From contig JAKNDB010000087.1 in NCBI GenBank assembly GCA_024305405.1, forward strand, positions 2,356,001 to 2,420,000: a stretch of DNA of 64,000 nt. Reading direction: 5' to 3'. Both the position numbers and the translations under genes were made by a program. This DNA comes from Dirofilaria immitis. Taxonomy: Eukaryota; Nematoda; Chromadorea; Rhabditida; Onchocercidae. Shown here piece after piece: positions 43,044-55,445 of the stretch; position 1 is the stretch's first letter, and each line of letters opens with the position of its first letter. Below the pieces are notes generated by a model that made no database searches, was not told where the DNA came from, and worked only from the letters and a program-made list of their open reading frames with translations.

Positions 43044-43299
43044 ATCTTTTCATTCCACAATTACTTATCTTCATAAATTAACAATGATAAATATTTCTCT
43101 TTAATTAATTAATATTTTAATAATAATTAATTATGTTAAAAATATAATTAACCTTAATCGATCGATGAAAATAATTTATAAAGTTGATTATTGAATTTGA
43201 TAGCAAAAGTGGCAAAAGATTGTTTAAAGAATCATCCTACTATAAACATTTATGAAAATCTTTTCATTCCACAATTACTTATCTTCATAAATTAACAAT
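43044..43299 (+). repeat. Two identical 42-bp copies 214 bp apart
   Basis: The same 42 bases (starting ATCTTTTCATTCCACAATTA) occur at 43044-43085 and 43258-43299 without a mismatch. The intervening sequence is not repeated, so this is a recent local copy or a conserved pair. Confidence 0.9.
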
Positions 43300-43379
43300 A
43301 ATCATCCTCATCTTCATCTTCTAAATAAAGCATTCTATTAATTTCAATAATGTTTGTTCGATGTAAAAGCAGGAAAAGG

Positions 43380-43446
43380 AAGAAAGAGAGAGAGAGGAAG
43401 CAGAGAGAGAGAGAGACGTAGAGAGGGAGAGAAGGAGAGAGAGAAG
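43380..43446 (+). repeat. GA-rich polypurine tract
   Basis: About 67 bases of GAGA and GGAG units with only scattered C or T. Confidence 0.95.
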
Positions 43447-44705
43447 AAATGATATTTACTTGAAAATAGAAATGAACCAGAATTAAATTCTAATCACATA
43501 TATTCTAATTATTTACATTAAGAAATGTGCTAAAGACATTGTAAATAAAAGGAAGGAAAACAAAAATTTAAATAAACATTTTTGATATCTTCGGAGGAAA
43601 TTATGAAAAAGACGAAAAAAAATTTAATAAACGAAATTAGGAATTGAATAAGTAATTGATTAGTCATATAAATTATGAAAAGTAAATAATTACAAATTAC
43701 AAATCAATAGGTACGAATGTAAAATAAGTAAAATAATAAAATAAACAAATTAAAATAAAATAAACAAAAAAGGTTATCTTTCCAAAAGTTTTGATTTCCA
43801 TAGCTAAATATTATATAATTTTAAATCGATTTACTTAAATATTTTCATATATTTGTTAATATTATGCATCCAAAAACAAAATAATTTCAACTTTTTTAAC
43901 AAAATTCAAATTCCTAAAGACAATTATTTCATTATATAACGATAAAATTGTTAAAAATATGGAAAATTGTTTCAGCATCATTATTATTATTTTATATTAT
44001 CTTATCTTCCAAATACGTTATGTAATACCTTTTTTCATTTGACATTTTGATAAGATCAAAGTGATGTTAATGATAATAAAATCATTTTTCATATGATAGA
44101 GGATAAGATAAATTGTGTTAAAAACTCGTCCACCTTTCAAACTCAATAAGAAACATTCACTGAGTATAATCACAGCACAGGACCTCAATTACAATAACCT
44201 GAAATATATAATAGCCTAAAATTTATCACTTGAAATTCTAGAAGAGAGATGTATTGTTTCCGATTATTGGCAATTCTTATTTCCAATAATCGGAAATTTT
44301 TATTTGGACGATTAATTTGTTAATCCATGAAATTTCATATATTTTTATAATTATTTTGAAAATCTAAAATATTAAAACTATCGCTACAAATCAAAAGAAT
44401 AACATATTATAGTAATTGTTATTAACAATTAATTTTTTGCCATAAAAACAATGGCGATAGTGCCAAATAGTTATGAATAATTTTTCATATTATAATATCA
44501 TTTATATTTCTTCTTACAACCTGAAATTAATTTAATAAAATTTTGATGACATTTTTTATTATTGCTTTGTTGCTTTGTTGCTTTTATTATTTTATTTAAA
44601 AGTTGCTTAATTTAGTAAAAATAAAAAAATAACTAAACAAAATTTTTCTTTTTTGATTAATTTTTAAATGAGAAATATTAATTTATGAAATTTGTATATT
44701 TTCAT

Positions 44706-44820
44706 TGTAAATTTATTGATATTTCATTTGATATTGTAATGATATTAAAATATCTTTGTAAATTCATTGATATTTCATTTGATATTGTAACGATATTAAA
44801 ATATCTTTGTAAATTTATTG
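44706..44820 (+). repeat. 51-bp tandem repeat, two copies and a partial third
   Basis: Copies begin at 44706, 44757 and 44808 with near identity. The unit is a multiple of three, so the overlapping 71-codon ORF shows a peptide repeat (CKFIDISFDIV). I see no other sign that it is coding. Confidence 0.9.
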
Positions 44821-45566
44821 TGATAATAATTCTATATAGTTTATTATTAAACTTGATAATTTTTAAATCAAATATGAAAAAAGCAATAATAGAATATTAA
44901 AAGTGCCATCAAATTTTGATTTAAAAATGATATCAATAAAAATTTTCCTTTCGATGTATTAGCTAAATGTATTGATTATCTGACTTGGTATTATATTGCT
45001 TCATCTAAAAATTAAAATTATTGAAACTATTTCATAGTATAATTGCTTTTATACAGTAGTAGTAGGAGTAGTAATAAAAGTATTGGTATACGGTAATTAA
45101 TTTTAGTCTTCAAAAAATTTCAATCATTTAAAATTTACGTCTTATTATCCGTTTAAGCAATTGTTTTATTGATCAAAATTTTCGTCAAATTAAGCAATCA
45201 AAATCAATATTTGAATAGAGATGTGCGGTGATCATAAATTTCATTTTATAAATTATTTATTAAACAATATAGCGATCAAAATGACTTTTAAAATTGAATT
45301 AAATTAATCGATTACTTTTATTGATTATTTTTTTATTTAAATTACGTTAAAATAAGTTTTTTCCTTTTTTTTTAATCAAAAATATTGCATAATTTTTGAC
45401 ATTACTTTTTTGGGATTTTATTTATTCAAAATTATCATTTTCCTCATTTATCATTTTTAACATTACCTGAATTTCTCATACAAATTTTTGTTGAGTTTTA
45501 TAATTACTAATTGTTTATACATTTTAAAAATTCATTAATTTCTTTTGCTATATAAATTTGGTTTAC

Positions 45567-45705
45567 TTCGAGATTCAACTCTTATGGAATAATCTCGAGA
45601 TTTATTCGAGATTTGAGGTTTTATTTCTTTACTATATTTATGCTTTCTTTTATATATTCACTTGCTGTATCTCGAGATTAAAATCTCATGAACGAATCTC
45701 GAGAT
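45567..45705. promoter_or_regulatory. Cluster of TCTCGAGAT motifs
   Basis: TCTCGAGAT occurs at 45593, 45670 and 45697, and TTCGAGAT at 45567 and 45605, all on one strand within 140 bp. The core CTCGAG is palindromic. Such a GC-containing 9-mer is unlikely to recur by chance in this AT-rich DNA. The function is unknown. Confidence 0.5.
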
Positions 45706-46911
45706 GGAGTTTGAATGGAATTTCATCATTTCGGTATATATACTTCTTTTACTAAGCTCAATTTTATCAAGAAAAAAATCTTGTCCTGATTTATTAGTTT
45801 GGAATTGCAATTTCACAATTACAAGGTAATATGAAGTATACTTTTATGATTTTTACACTTTCAAAAATTTTGATTTAAGATGAAAATTCAATAAAAGTAT
45901 TATTTGAGAAATTATATAATTAGCTTTTATTAAATCAAATTTTGGTCTATTCACATTGATAAACTAAAAGTTGCAGAATATTTGAAATATTCAAAATTAT
46001 TTTTTTAATTTAATAAGCTGATAACATAATCTATGCATATTCCTTTTTTCATTAGAATTTCAAAATTTTATCCTAAATTAATTCCATTACCTAATCCCTG
46101 ACACTTCGTCAATCTTCTTCGCCTCTCCATTAGACTGTACTATTTTCATGTTCGTAGAATATTTGTCTCAAAAAGACATTTCTGAGGTGATAAGGAATTG
46201 TTTGTAACGGTCTATTTGCAGGGTGGGGTCTCAACTGTTCCATATAACTCAACCGTTCCATATAACTGTTGGCCTTTGAATTTTCTGTTTAGTTTCAGTT
46301 GTTTGTCGATGATTCTATATTTACCATATATTTCGTCATACTGAGAAAAACTGGAGCTATATTAGGATAATCTGTGTAAGAAATTTTCCGATATGGAAGA
46401 TTATTTTGTCATAATAGAACCATTAATGAGCATTTGATCATTGATTTGTTTTAATGAAACTGCTAATTACCAAATGATTACCAGTGAGACAGTATTTTTG
46501 GAATTTGAGAAACTTAGCACTGTTTTACGAAATTAAGGTTGTGATGGTTTCATATTCGAGTTTGCTAATAAAACTTTTGTTTCGGTGTTTTCATGAAATT
46601 TAATAGCATTTTTATCATATTTTTTTGTGTTGAAATTTTGTGTTTCAGTGCGCTGTTATTGTTAATATCATAAAGACGATGAATGGAAGATATAAATAAC
46701 TGCTAATATACTATTTTCTTTTTATTTTTATAGATAAATTGAAAGTTGACGAAACTGAAGTGGCAAGTTTTTTCATGCTTTTAATTTTGATTTCTTAACT
46801 GACATTTGAAAAAGTTCAGCTCGTAGTTCCACATGGACAGATCATTTATAATTTGATTTTCGCACTGTTTTCATTTCTTCAAAATTACGATGCTAGCAAA
46901 GTGGGCTAAAG

Positions 46912-47166
46912 TTAATACGAAAATGGTTCGTTTTCAGTTGAGTTAGGCGAAGGCAAATGAGGAGAGATTTTGTTCTCTCGGAAGATAATTTTTACGTAGT
47001 CTGGGAATTCGAGAAAATTTTTCTGTTTTATAACTGATAAGACAATGGATAGTTTTCCTTCCAAATAAAAAACTGGCATACTATTGGATCTGTCTTGCTG
47101 ATCTATCTCTGCGAAGAATTTTTGGTTTCTGTGACAGATAGAACTGATTGATTGATAAGAGAACAT
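46912..47166 (-). CDS. Candidate 84-codon ORF or terminal exon in the island, unrecognised
   Basis: The frame opens just after AAATTTTAG|AAG-ATG and runs to a stop. The product is hydrophilic with a mixed composition (for example SMPVFYLEGKLSIVLS and SPHLPSPNSTENEP). It has no membrane segment and no motif I know. It could be a stand-alone small gene with a spliced-leader site, a last exon, or chance in locally GC-richer DNA. The second minus-strand ORF 400 bp upstream does not join it in phase. Confidence 0.25.
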   Translation of the reverse strand: MFSYQSISSICHRNQKFFAEIDQQDRSNSMPVFYLEGKLSIVLSVIKQKNFLEFPDYVKIIFRENKISPHLPSPNSTENEPFSY

Positions 47167-49149
47167 CTTCTAAAATTTCCTGCCGTTATCTTTTCAGTTT
47201 GCTTTTTTTTTCAGATTTATTAACAGCAAAATGTTCTGGCTAATAGTTGCCAACATTTTTGTATATTAATTGGCTACAATTTTTGGCATCTATATCCAAG
47301 AGAGAAATCAAACATAATGAAAAAGGGCAATATACTGTAAAAGGTGGTGAAAGTGTTATTGAAAATAAACAAAAATAATCTGGTTTATGCAACTATTGTA
47401 ACTTTTTAAATTTGAACCTAATTTTCATGGATGCTAATAGTTATGAGGCTTATTACTTGATAGCAGTACTTTGTTCATAATGAAAATATTTCAAAAATTT
47501 TATATACTAGATTTTCGATTACTCATTTATTCTTGTTTATTGACGTTAGTCTATTTTGACTTTGTACTTAAAGCAGATGTCTCGGTTAGAAATAGAGCAT
47601 TTTTGTCACTTTTATTTGATTTAACAAGTTCTAAAGCAGTTATAAGATTTAGATGTGATATTATTTTATTTTCCTTTCTGAATAGTTTTTTAACGAATGT
47701 TCTTGAAGTTGTAGGCTCTGTCAGAAATTTACTTGTGGAAACCATGAGAATGTCATGCATATAGTAGGGCTTGCTGTAAATGAAATCCCTTTAGGGATAT
47801 TCGAATTTTGAAAGATTCCAACTGGATTTGGAAGATTTTAAAAAATTCAAAAAATTGGATAGCTCATTTTTCAACTTAAAAACAATAAATTTGATTCAAA
47901 TATCATCCTAAAAACTTTTTATAAATGAATTTCATATTGTATCTTCAATTTCAGTTTTTTTTTAAATATTTTCTTCATAGGTACCGCTCTTCCATCATTA
48001 GTTATCATTGTAATAATTCGATTTAAACAATGAAATAAATGAATAAATTACATTTCATTTTTCTTTTCTACTGTTATCATGTGAAATTAATTTAAATTTC
48101 CTGAGTGGACCAAAAGTCATACTTTTCAGTTCTTTGCCTATGTAAGTTTACGTACTTCAAAATGTTTACAGAACGAAAACATAAGTCTTAAAAGCAAATT
48201 TCGAGAAACACGAAACTGGGATTCAGAAGCTTGATTATTGAAATTATATTGCAAATTTAGTAGGTCAGAAATGTAGTAATGATTTGTTTTTTTGGATGTG
48301 AGAGTAACGAATGCTGCGATCGATTTCTTGAGTATGCAAATGAAGCTGACCTCAAACTTTATAGTTTAAGCATAGCTAAACATATGAGCTATTCTTATTA
48401 ATTGAGAAACCATAAATTTTTTGCAACCCAAAAAATAGATATCAAAGTCCATATGCATTGATCTCTTATTTTTTCGACGTTTCCGAAATAGTGTGTCATA
48501 GTATCATCGACGTGTTATAATGCTATTGCTGATCGTTTTTAGTATTTTGAATTAAAAAAATCTATTCAGGGACTAAATATTTGATCCACAGTATCAGATC
48601 AAAAGTCACTTATTGTTTAAAGGGGATTTATTTATTGAGTGAATAAGATCAAAGAAATCGATTGATGTTACGATTATCTTTTATTTAAACTTTTTTTTGA
48701 ACTTTAAATTAGAATTTTTATCTAAATCACCAAATATGTCAAAAAAATTGTTTTGTTATTATTATTATTATTATCAAAAATTAACTTCAAAATTCCAATC
48801 AAAATTTAAGATAATAATATTTTATAAGATAATTAATCTTTAACCCTTGATATGTTTGATATTTATGATGGGGAAAAAACAAAGCAAAACTTCTACTTAT
48901 CTGGCCAATATAAATATCTTACCTGATATGAAGTATGTGAAAACGATTGTTTCTTCTTCTCTTTTCAGTTATTCAATTATTACACACTTATCTACATATA
49001 TGGTTATTTATCAATTTCTATTTTCATTTCTTCCGTTCTGCTCTTATGGTACCATACCTTTTTAATTATTAACAGTCCTTGCTAAAAATATTGTTTTTTA
49101 TTTGTTTAAAATGAAATTAAAACTTCAAATATTTGCAAATTAATAATGC

Positions 49150-49215
49150 ATATATGCGTACACGCGTATATATATATATATAAACATACACATACACACA
49201 CATCCACATATATGG
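49150..49215. repeat. TA / CA simple repeats
   Basis: ATATGCG and ACGCG steps are followed by TATATATATATATA and ACATACACATACACACACA. Confidence 0.85.
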
Positions 49216-50821
49216 ATATCTGATAACAACGGTATAATGCCTATGTATTGTGGAAACTACCTGAAATAATGCTTACTTATCATCTCCTTTTCAGCTCTTT
49301 TGCATATCGTCTAATTTACCCTCTTGTAATGTTCTAAACTGTAAACATTTTTGTAAGCGGATAAACATGTGAATCCATTTTACCGTATTTATCTGTCATT
49401 ACGTACTATGATATTTGATTATGCCTACGGTATTGATGATGGGCTATTGCGCGTAGAAGTAATTTCGTTGATAAATAAAATATTCATTTAATTTCATAAA
49501 AATAAAGAAATTAAATTTGAAATATAATTTTCAAATCTTAAATTTGTGACATTTTCAATTGAAATATGAAATACAATTTATGAAAATTTCACTTTAAATT
49601 TCAATCATTTTGAAGTGAGATTTTTGAATTCAAAATTCATAAAATTCTTACTAATCGATGGTTAAATTCGATGAAATCAATAATATGTAAATTGATCAAT
49701 ATATTAAAGCAATAATTTCAGGAAAAAAGAAAAGATGAAAAATTGATATTTGGTCCCATTATATCGTATGATGCAATTCTTAGTATATAGTAAAACTTAA
49801 AATAAACAAGAAGCTTTTATTTCTCATTTTAGTATCTATCTATTGATTCTCATCTGCAAAAAGGATGAAAAAGAATTTAACAATTTATGAAATTGAAATA
49901 TTTGTTGAATGTAAAAAAAGGAAAAGAAAAAATATATTTTACAAAATTTCAATGATTTATCGAATTTCGATTCGAAAATTTTACTTTTAAATAATTAAAA
50001 TTGAATATTAATAACTTTTTCGAATATCAACAATATAAGGATTTCATAAGATTTTTCATTGATTTATTTATCATTTCTTCATTCCATCGATATTTATGTC
50101 TTTTCAGGCTTTATTTTTTAAACTTCCAAATTAAAATTAAGCCATTCCTATCTAGAAATATTTAGATATTCAGATTTAATGATTTTAAACAATCATTTCT
50201 ATTTATGAATGAATTAAAATAGGTTTGACTTAGATAATATATTTATTTCATTAAAGAATTTAGATAACTTAAATGCTCACATTAATAATATTAAGCAAAA
50301 TTTCGTTGAATATTTTAAGCCATATTTAAAATTTTTATTATTATCAAACATTTCATATCAATAGTTAATTAGATAAATAATTACTAAGTGCTAAAATAGC
50401 ACACTAATAAATCATTTTTGCTTTTTTTTCCTCATTTTTGTTTGCTTATTTTGACAAACAAACAAAAGCATTATAAAAAGCGGTATATAATATATATCGC
50501 TCATATTTATATTTCAAATAACAAATGAGAATAAATATTTTTCCTTTATGATATAATTCAATTTGTAAATATTTCGAATGATTAAAAATTATTTTAAAAA
50601 TGTCATAATTTATTAAAATATCATTATTTTTCAATTTTCAAAACGAATGTAATGAAATTTATGAAGTGATAAAATTTAAAAGTTTTGGTAATTAAAAGCG
50701 GAAAAAAAACCAAATATAATTTCATTCAATTAATATAAATAATGATAATCTCAAATCAATGTAAATATTTGTTATTAATAAATTATTTTTGCATAATATC
50801 GCTATTATCATTATTAATATT

Positions 50822-51010
50822 GATAGTAATAACAATAACAATAACAATATCGACAACAATGACAATAATACTAATAGCAACAATGACAACGGCAACAACA
50901 ATAACATTTAGAGCAATAACAGCAACCATAATGATAGCAATATTAGCAGCAGCATTAGCAACAATAATAATAGCAATAACGTCAATAATAATAGCAACAA
51001 TAATAGTGAT
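50822..51010. repeat. Degenerate AAC / AAT / AGC trinucleotide array
   Basis: About 190 bases of mixed AAC, AAT, GAC and AGC triplets; every frame is open because of composition, not coding. Confidence 0.9.
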
Positions 51011-52689
51011 TTTTATCTTGATAAACGATAGAAAGTTATGATATTACCGGTTTATTCGATTCAATTTATTGCTTCATTTAATTTATTACTGACAACAGCA
51101 ACAACAATAATTAAATTTTAATAATGATCTGTTGTGCTTTTTAAGGATTAATTAAAATTTATTTATTTATGATTAGATAATTTCCAACAGGATTAATCAC
51201 TTTCTTTACTAATTTGAAATGAGCGAATTTAGTGATAAAATTATTGATTAATACAATAAAAATAACTAATTAGAAAATTAAGTTTATCAGTTCTGATTTA
51301 CGCATTTATGCTCAGCCTTTTCGCTCAACTCCCCAAACAATTTTTGAATAATCATTTTAAATTAGACCTGTTTATCATCCCTTTAAATTACTTAATGATA
51401 ATATACAAATGAAATTTAAAAAATAATTTGATAAATGAACGGATGATTTCAGTGATAATATTTGAAGTCGATTACGAGAATGCTATGAAGAAATATCAAA
51501 AAATAAATATATGGAAACGAAAAAATTTTTGAGGAAGGAGATGAAACAACAAAAATTCTTTTTAAGTAAATCAGTATTTAAGTTTTAGAATTTCCAATAA
51601 TCTTTTACTGAAATCATTTTTAAATGCATGAAACTATATTATTTTATTTATTTTGTATTTCAATTATTGAAGTAAAAAATAAATTTATAATCTAAAATAC
51701 AGTACAATACAATACATAAATAAAAGCAAATCGGATTTTGCATCGATAAATAATATTAAAATAAATTCTATTATGATGAATTAATTTGTTTAAAAAAAAA
51801 TGATATATAATGTAGAAATGAAATACAATTGAATTAAATATCAAAAAGAATTTGGCTTAAATATTACAATTTGATCATTCTTTCTGATCAGAAAAAGATT
51901 TTTCAATTTCTCTCAAAAATTTACAAAACTTTTTGTTTTTATTTTATCGAATATTTTAAACTAAGAAGCATTTCCAGTCTTTTCGTATAAATATTTAAGT
52001 AATATTAATTTATTTCAAATAAATATAAAAATTACGCGAGAGATTTTGAATCCTTTGAATCTTAGCAATTTTCGGATTTTTCTGGATTTTTCTAAAACCA
52101 AAAATGCAAATTTAAAAATGGAATGAAATGAATGATAAAAAATTTGAAATTCAAATTAGAAATTGAAATTGAAATATTTCAAATTTGATTTAAAAATTAA
52201 TAAATGAGCAATTGATAATCGATGCATAAAAGGGTTTGTTTAATTTTCATTTTGAAATATTTTAGATGATAAAATTTGAAATTTTTAATAAAATTATTCA
52301 GAAATTGGAAAATGAATGAAAGATGCATAAATTAAGTTTTAATTGTTTAATTTGTTCAAATAATTGAAATGAAAAAATTGAAATTTCAATAAAATATCCG
52401 AAAAAAACTAACATATAATTAATTTGAAATAATTAATTTTTATAATTAAAATACGAATGAATATTTTTATTTTATTAAAAATGATATAAATAATTATTTT
52501 ATAAAATATTACTATCATTTTATTTCATTTTAAAATAAAATTTATTCATTTTTGATAATATATTATACCTAAAAAATATTCGATGATATGTTAATCTAAG
52601 TTTCATATTAATGATAAATTTAAATAAAAATTTGATGAAGAAATATCAATTTATAAAAAAGCTCAAAAGATATTATAGTATTCAGTTAA

Positions 52690-53050
52690 TACCACTACCA
52701 TCAACGTCATCACCATTAGCAATGGTAGCAATAGCAACAATAACAGTAATAAAGCGATAACAATAATAATGACGAAAGCAAAAACAATAATAATCACAAA
52801 AACAATAACAACAACAATAACAACAACAACAACAATAATAAAAACAACAAGAAATAATAATAAAAATAATAACAATATCAACAGTATCAATAACGAAAAT
52901 AGCAACAGCAATACAATAATAATAATAATAACAATAATAACATCAACAATACCAATAATGGCAACAACAACAACAACAATAAAGCGATAACAATAATAAT
53001 AACGAAAGCAAAAACAATAATAATAACAACAACAATAACAACAAGATCAG
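52690..53050. repeat. Degenerate AAC / AAT trinucleotide array
   Basis: About 360 bases of AAC and AAT triplets. AAAGCGATAACAATAATAAT-like blocks recur near 52750 and 52981, each followed by CGAAAGCAAAAACAATAATA, showing an internal duplication of about 230 bp. Confidence 0.9.
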
Positions 53051-53125
53051 TAATATTTATAATAATAAACAATGATAACTGCAATAATGAGATATTGTAA
53101 AGAAAGGGAAGGAATAAATTATCAC

Positions 53126-53172
53126 GAAAAAAGGAGCCAAGAACTATAAATCATTATTCCATTGATTGTCCA
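53126..53172 (+). repeat. Short paralogue of the CAT-repeat locus
   Basis: GAAAAAAGGAGCCAAGAAC, then ATCATTATTCCATTGATTGT, matches both flanks of the CAT array at 54.15-54.35 kb but has only the unexpanded ATCATTATT core. Confidence 0.65.
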
Positions 53173-54181
53173 AGTAATCCGATAGTGATAATAATAAATT
53201 TTAATCAATTCTTTTAATATATTTAATAATAAAAATTATTTTTTATTATTAAATAATTTTATTTACTTTCTTACCTTGGCTGTTGGTATAGTATAGTTTG
53301 AAAGGATTATCTTTTTAAATTAAATATTTTCAAATGAAATAATAATATATATAATATAATAAAATATATTTAAAAATTTTTTTCTATCGTTTAATTTACC
53401 TTAATTATATAACAAATGAAAAAATATGTAAAATAAATTTTAAATTTCGAAAAGAAAAAAGCTAATTAATAAATTAAAGAAAGCTAATTAAGATGTCGAA
53501 AAAATTTTTCGTTTTTTTTGACTATAATTTATTTTATGAAACAATTTTTCTTATTTTCTTTCTTTGAAATATTATAAGTTTGAAATGTTGATAATATCTA
53601 ACCGAAGATATTTAACAATTATGAAATACTGATAATATCTACTAGGAAGATTTTATGATATTACATGCGTATTTTTAGTCTTTATCTTGTCCCTAATACA
53701 TTTAAATATCGTTTCAATATTGATAAAACTATTAAATTTAGATAGCTAAATTTAACTGAATAAATTTTAAAAGTTTAGAGAAAAATGAGTAATAGCATCG
53801 ATAATTATAATTATATAATTTTCCTCATGAAATTTTGTATATTTTAGAATATGAAATTATCATCCCATATCATTATATGTTTTTATAATTAAGACGTTAT
53901 ATTAGTTGTTATAACATTTTTATCAATTCATCATAAGAATTATTAATCAGTACTAATTGCATTATTTATCAAGACAATTGCTCATAACGATTATTGTCAT
54001 TATTAAATTATCACTATTAATATTACACTCACTATTATAATCAATAATAATATTAACAGAGCAATATAATAATATTATTCTAAATCATCATTGATATTTC
54101 CATTTCAATATGATTGCCATAAGTGTTGCCAAGTAAGGCTTATGTTTGAGGAAAAAAGAGCCAAGACCATCAACCACTAAC

Positions 54182-54269
<88 letters not shown>

Positions 54270-54270
54270 G

Positions 54271-54335
<65 letters not shown>
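54182..54335 (+). repeat. (CAT)n microsatellite, about 51 units
   Basis: Pure CAT except for one CAC near 54217 and one CGT near 54269. The His-tract ORF across it is an artefact: it has no splice context and ends a few codons past the repeat. Confidence 0.97.
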
Positions 54336-54336
<1 letters not shown>

Positions 54337-54784
54337 CATTGATCCTAGTTGATTATCCTAGTTTGCACTTAGCAAACAAATCTTTGCCTTATTGTTTTGT
54401 CAATACTAGCAAGCATGTAGGCATGAGTGGCCTTGTCCAAATGCAACTTCTATGTTTTGCCACACATTTCTTTTTTCTTGGTATTTGCCATTATCGTCAT
54501 CGTCTTCACTATTGTCATCATTATCATTATCATTATTATCATCATTATTATCATCGTAATTATTAGTAATAAATTATACCATTATTATTACATTTATAGA
54601 TATATATAAATATTAATATATATTTTTAGTAAAATAATTTCTCGAATTTTCCTTAACTGAAAAGCAACAGCGGACAATAGGAATACATATGAAAAGAGTA
54701 TATTCTTTTATTTCTTCTGAGCTATAAAAAGCTTAGCTTTCATTTCGGATGTTTTTGAAATCATACAATCATCACATTTCATTT

Positions 54785-54882
54785 GTATGTATGGGTGTAT
54801 GTATGTGTTTGTGTGTGTGTGTGTGTGTGTATGTGTGTATGTATGTATGTGTGTGTGTGTGTATGTGTGTGTGTTTGTATAC
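54785..54882 (+). repeat. TG / TATG microsatellite
   Basis: About 98 bases alternating (TG)n with TATG and GTAT units. Confidence 0.95.
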
Positions 54883-55104
54883 ATTTTTGCAAGCGAAATA
54901 TTTCAATGTTTACTTTAAATAAATGAGTGGGATGCCTAGGATATTTATCGTTTAATTATCCTCTTAAAACCTTTTTATTTAGTTATTTTATTGTTCTTAA
55001 TTCTTTCTAATTTTTTTTTCTAACTAATTCTACTGATATTTAAAAATTATTTAATTGAATAATTGGAATTTGATTTATATGATTTAATCGAATTGAATTT
55101 ATTA

Positions 55105-55134
55105 GAGAGATATGATATGATATGATATGATATC
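55105..55134. repeat. ATATG pentanucleotide repeat
   Basis: About five GATAT/ATATG units in a row, 250 bp before the first exon of the 171-aa gene. Confidence 0.85.
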
Positions 55135-55377
55135 TTTGTATCATCAATTATTCTATTTTATATTTAGAAATTTTATGCACTTAAATAATTTCCTTTTCAA
55201 AAATTGTTTATTTATTGCTATAATTGTTGTTTTCTTCAACTTTTTCATCGATTCCAATATTTAGAAATTATTTCATTAAATAATTTATAATTATTTTAAA
55301 GGTATTGACTTTTTTTTTACAAGAATAAGGCAAATATTTCGAGAGTTTATTTATTAATAATCAATAATTGTTCGAAT

Positions 55378-55386
55378 TATTTTCAG
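55378..55386 (+). promoter_or_regulatory. Probable acceptor (trans-splice) of the 171-aa gene
   Basis: ATTATTTTCAG lies 59 bases before the ATG at 55446. The frame is open without a stop back to this site, so a further upstream coding exon ending in phase 1 cannot be excluded. Confidence 0.5.
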
Positions 55387-55445
55387 GAATTTTAAATCAT
55401 CCGAAGTTGTTCAAAATTCAAGCTGAAAGTAATTCATCAATTCTA

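Larger units (their letters stand above)
38517..46080. other. AT-rich intergenic spacer with microsatellites
   Basis: No exon is supported. Contents are diverged 40-bp repeats near 39.19-39.29 kb, GA and CT tracts at 41.2 and 41.4 kb, and AAT/ATT microsatellites at 42.15-42.66 kb. There is also a GA tract at 43.4 kb, two copies of a 42-bp sequence, a 51-bp tandem and a cluster of TCTCGAGAT motifs near 45.6 kb. Confidence 0.55.
46081..49480. other. Less AT-rich island with protein-like ORF fragments on both strands
   Basis: The base composition changes visibly from about 46.08 kb and returns to background near 49.48 kb. Plus-strand fragments that read like protein are 46222-46344 (after a TTTGCAG acceptor, GGVSTVPYNSTVPYNCW), 46438-46536 (NETANYQMITSETVFLEFEK), 47247-47378 (HNEKGQYTVKGGESVIENKQ) and 48264-48401 (CFFGCESNECCDRFLEYANE). 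Minus-strand candidates are 47166-46912 and about 47780-47551, each preceded by an acceptor-like TTTTAG or TTTACAG. A short minus-strand piece near 46157-46097 ends in a donor, AG|GTAATG. I could not join any of them in phase into a gene. It may be a decayed gene, an old transposon, transferred DNA or a noncoding transcript. Confidence 0.4.
49481..55386. other. Repeat-dominated spacer upstream of the 171-aa gene
   Basis: No exon is supported. The stretch holds two long AAC/AAT arrays (50.82-51.01 and 52.69-53.05 kb), a duplicated flank with a CAT expansion (53.13 and 54.15 kb), a TG/TATG array, and a short ATATG repeat. ORFs across these arrays are simple-sequence artefacts. Confidence 0.6.

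Noticed and set aside
47471..47764. 97-codon plus-strand ORF with a signal-peptide-like start
   Set aside because: It overlaps an equally plausible minus-strand frame and has no cysteine pattern or splice context to decide between them.
48847..49345. Possible exon (MICLIFMMGKKQ..., donor GTATGT near 48929) joined to a frame after TTTTCAG at 49291 (SFAYRLIYPLVMF), recalling the last helix of ligand-gated channels
   Set aside because: Only one weak join, no upstream channel exons, and the matching peptide is about a dozen residues.
50722..51041. Hydrophobic or Thr-rich ORFs on both strands resembling membrane proteins
   Set aside because: They come from AAC/AAT/AGC triplet arrays, open in most frames because of composition.
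52663..53084. Leu/Val-rich minus-strand ORFs
   Set aside because: Reverse-complement reading of the AAC/AAT array; no signal of selection or splicing.
54146..54352. 68-codon ORF with a very long His tract
   Set aside because: It is the (CAT)n microsatellite read in one frame; the non-repeat ends are about a dozen codons and there is no splice or start context.
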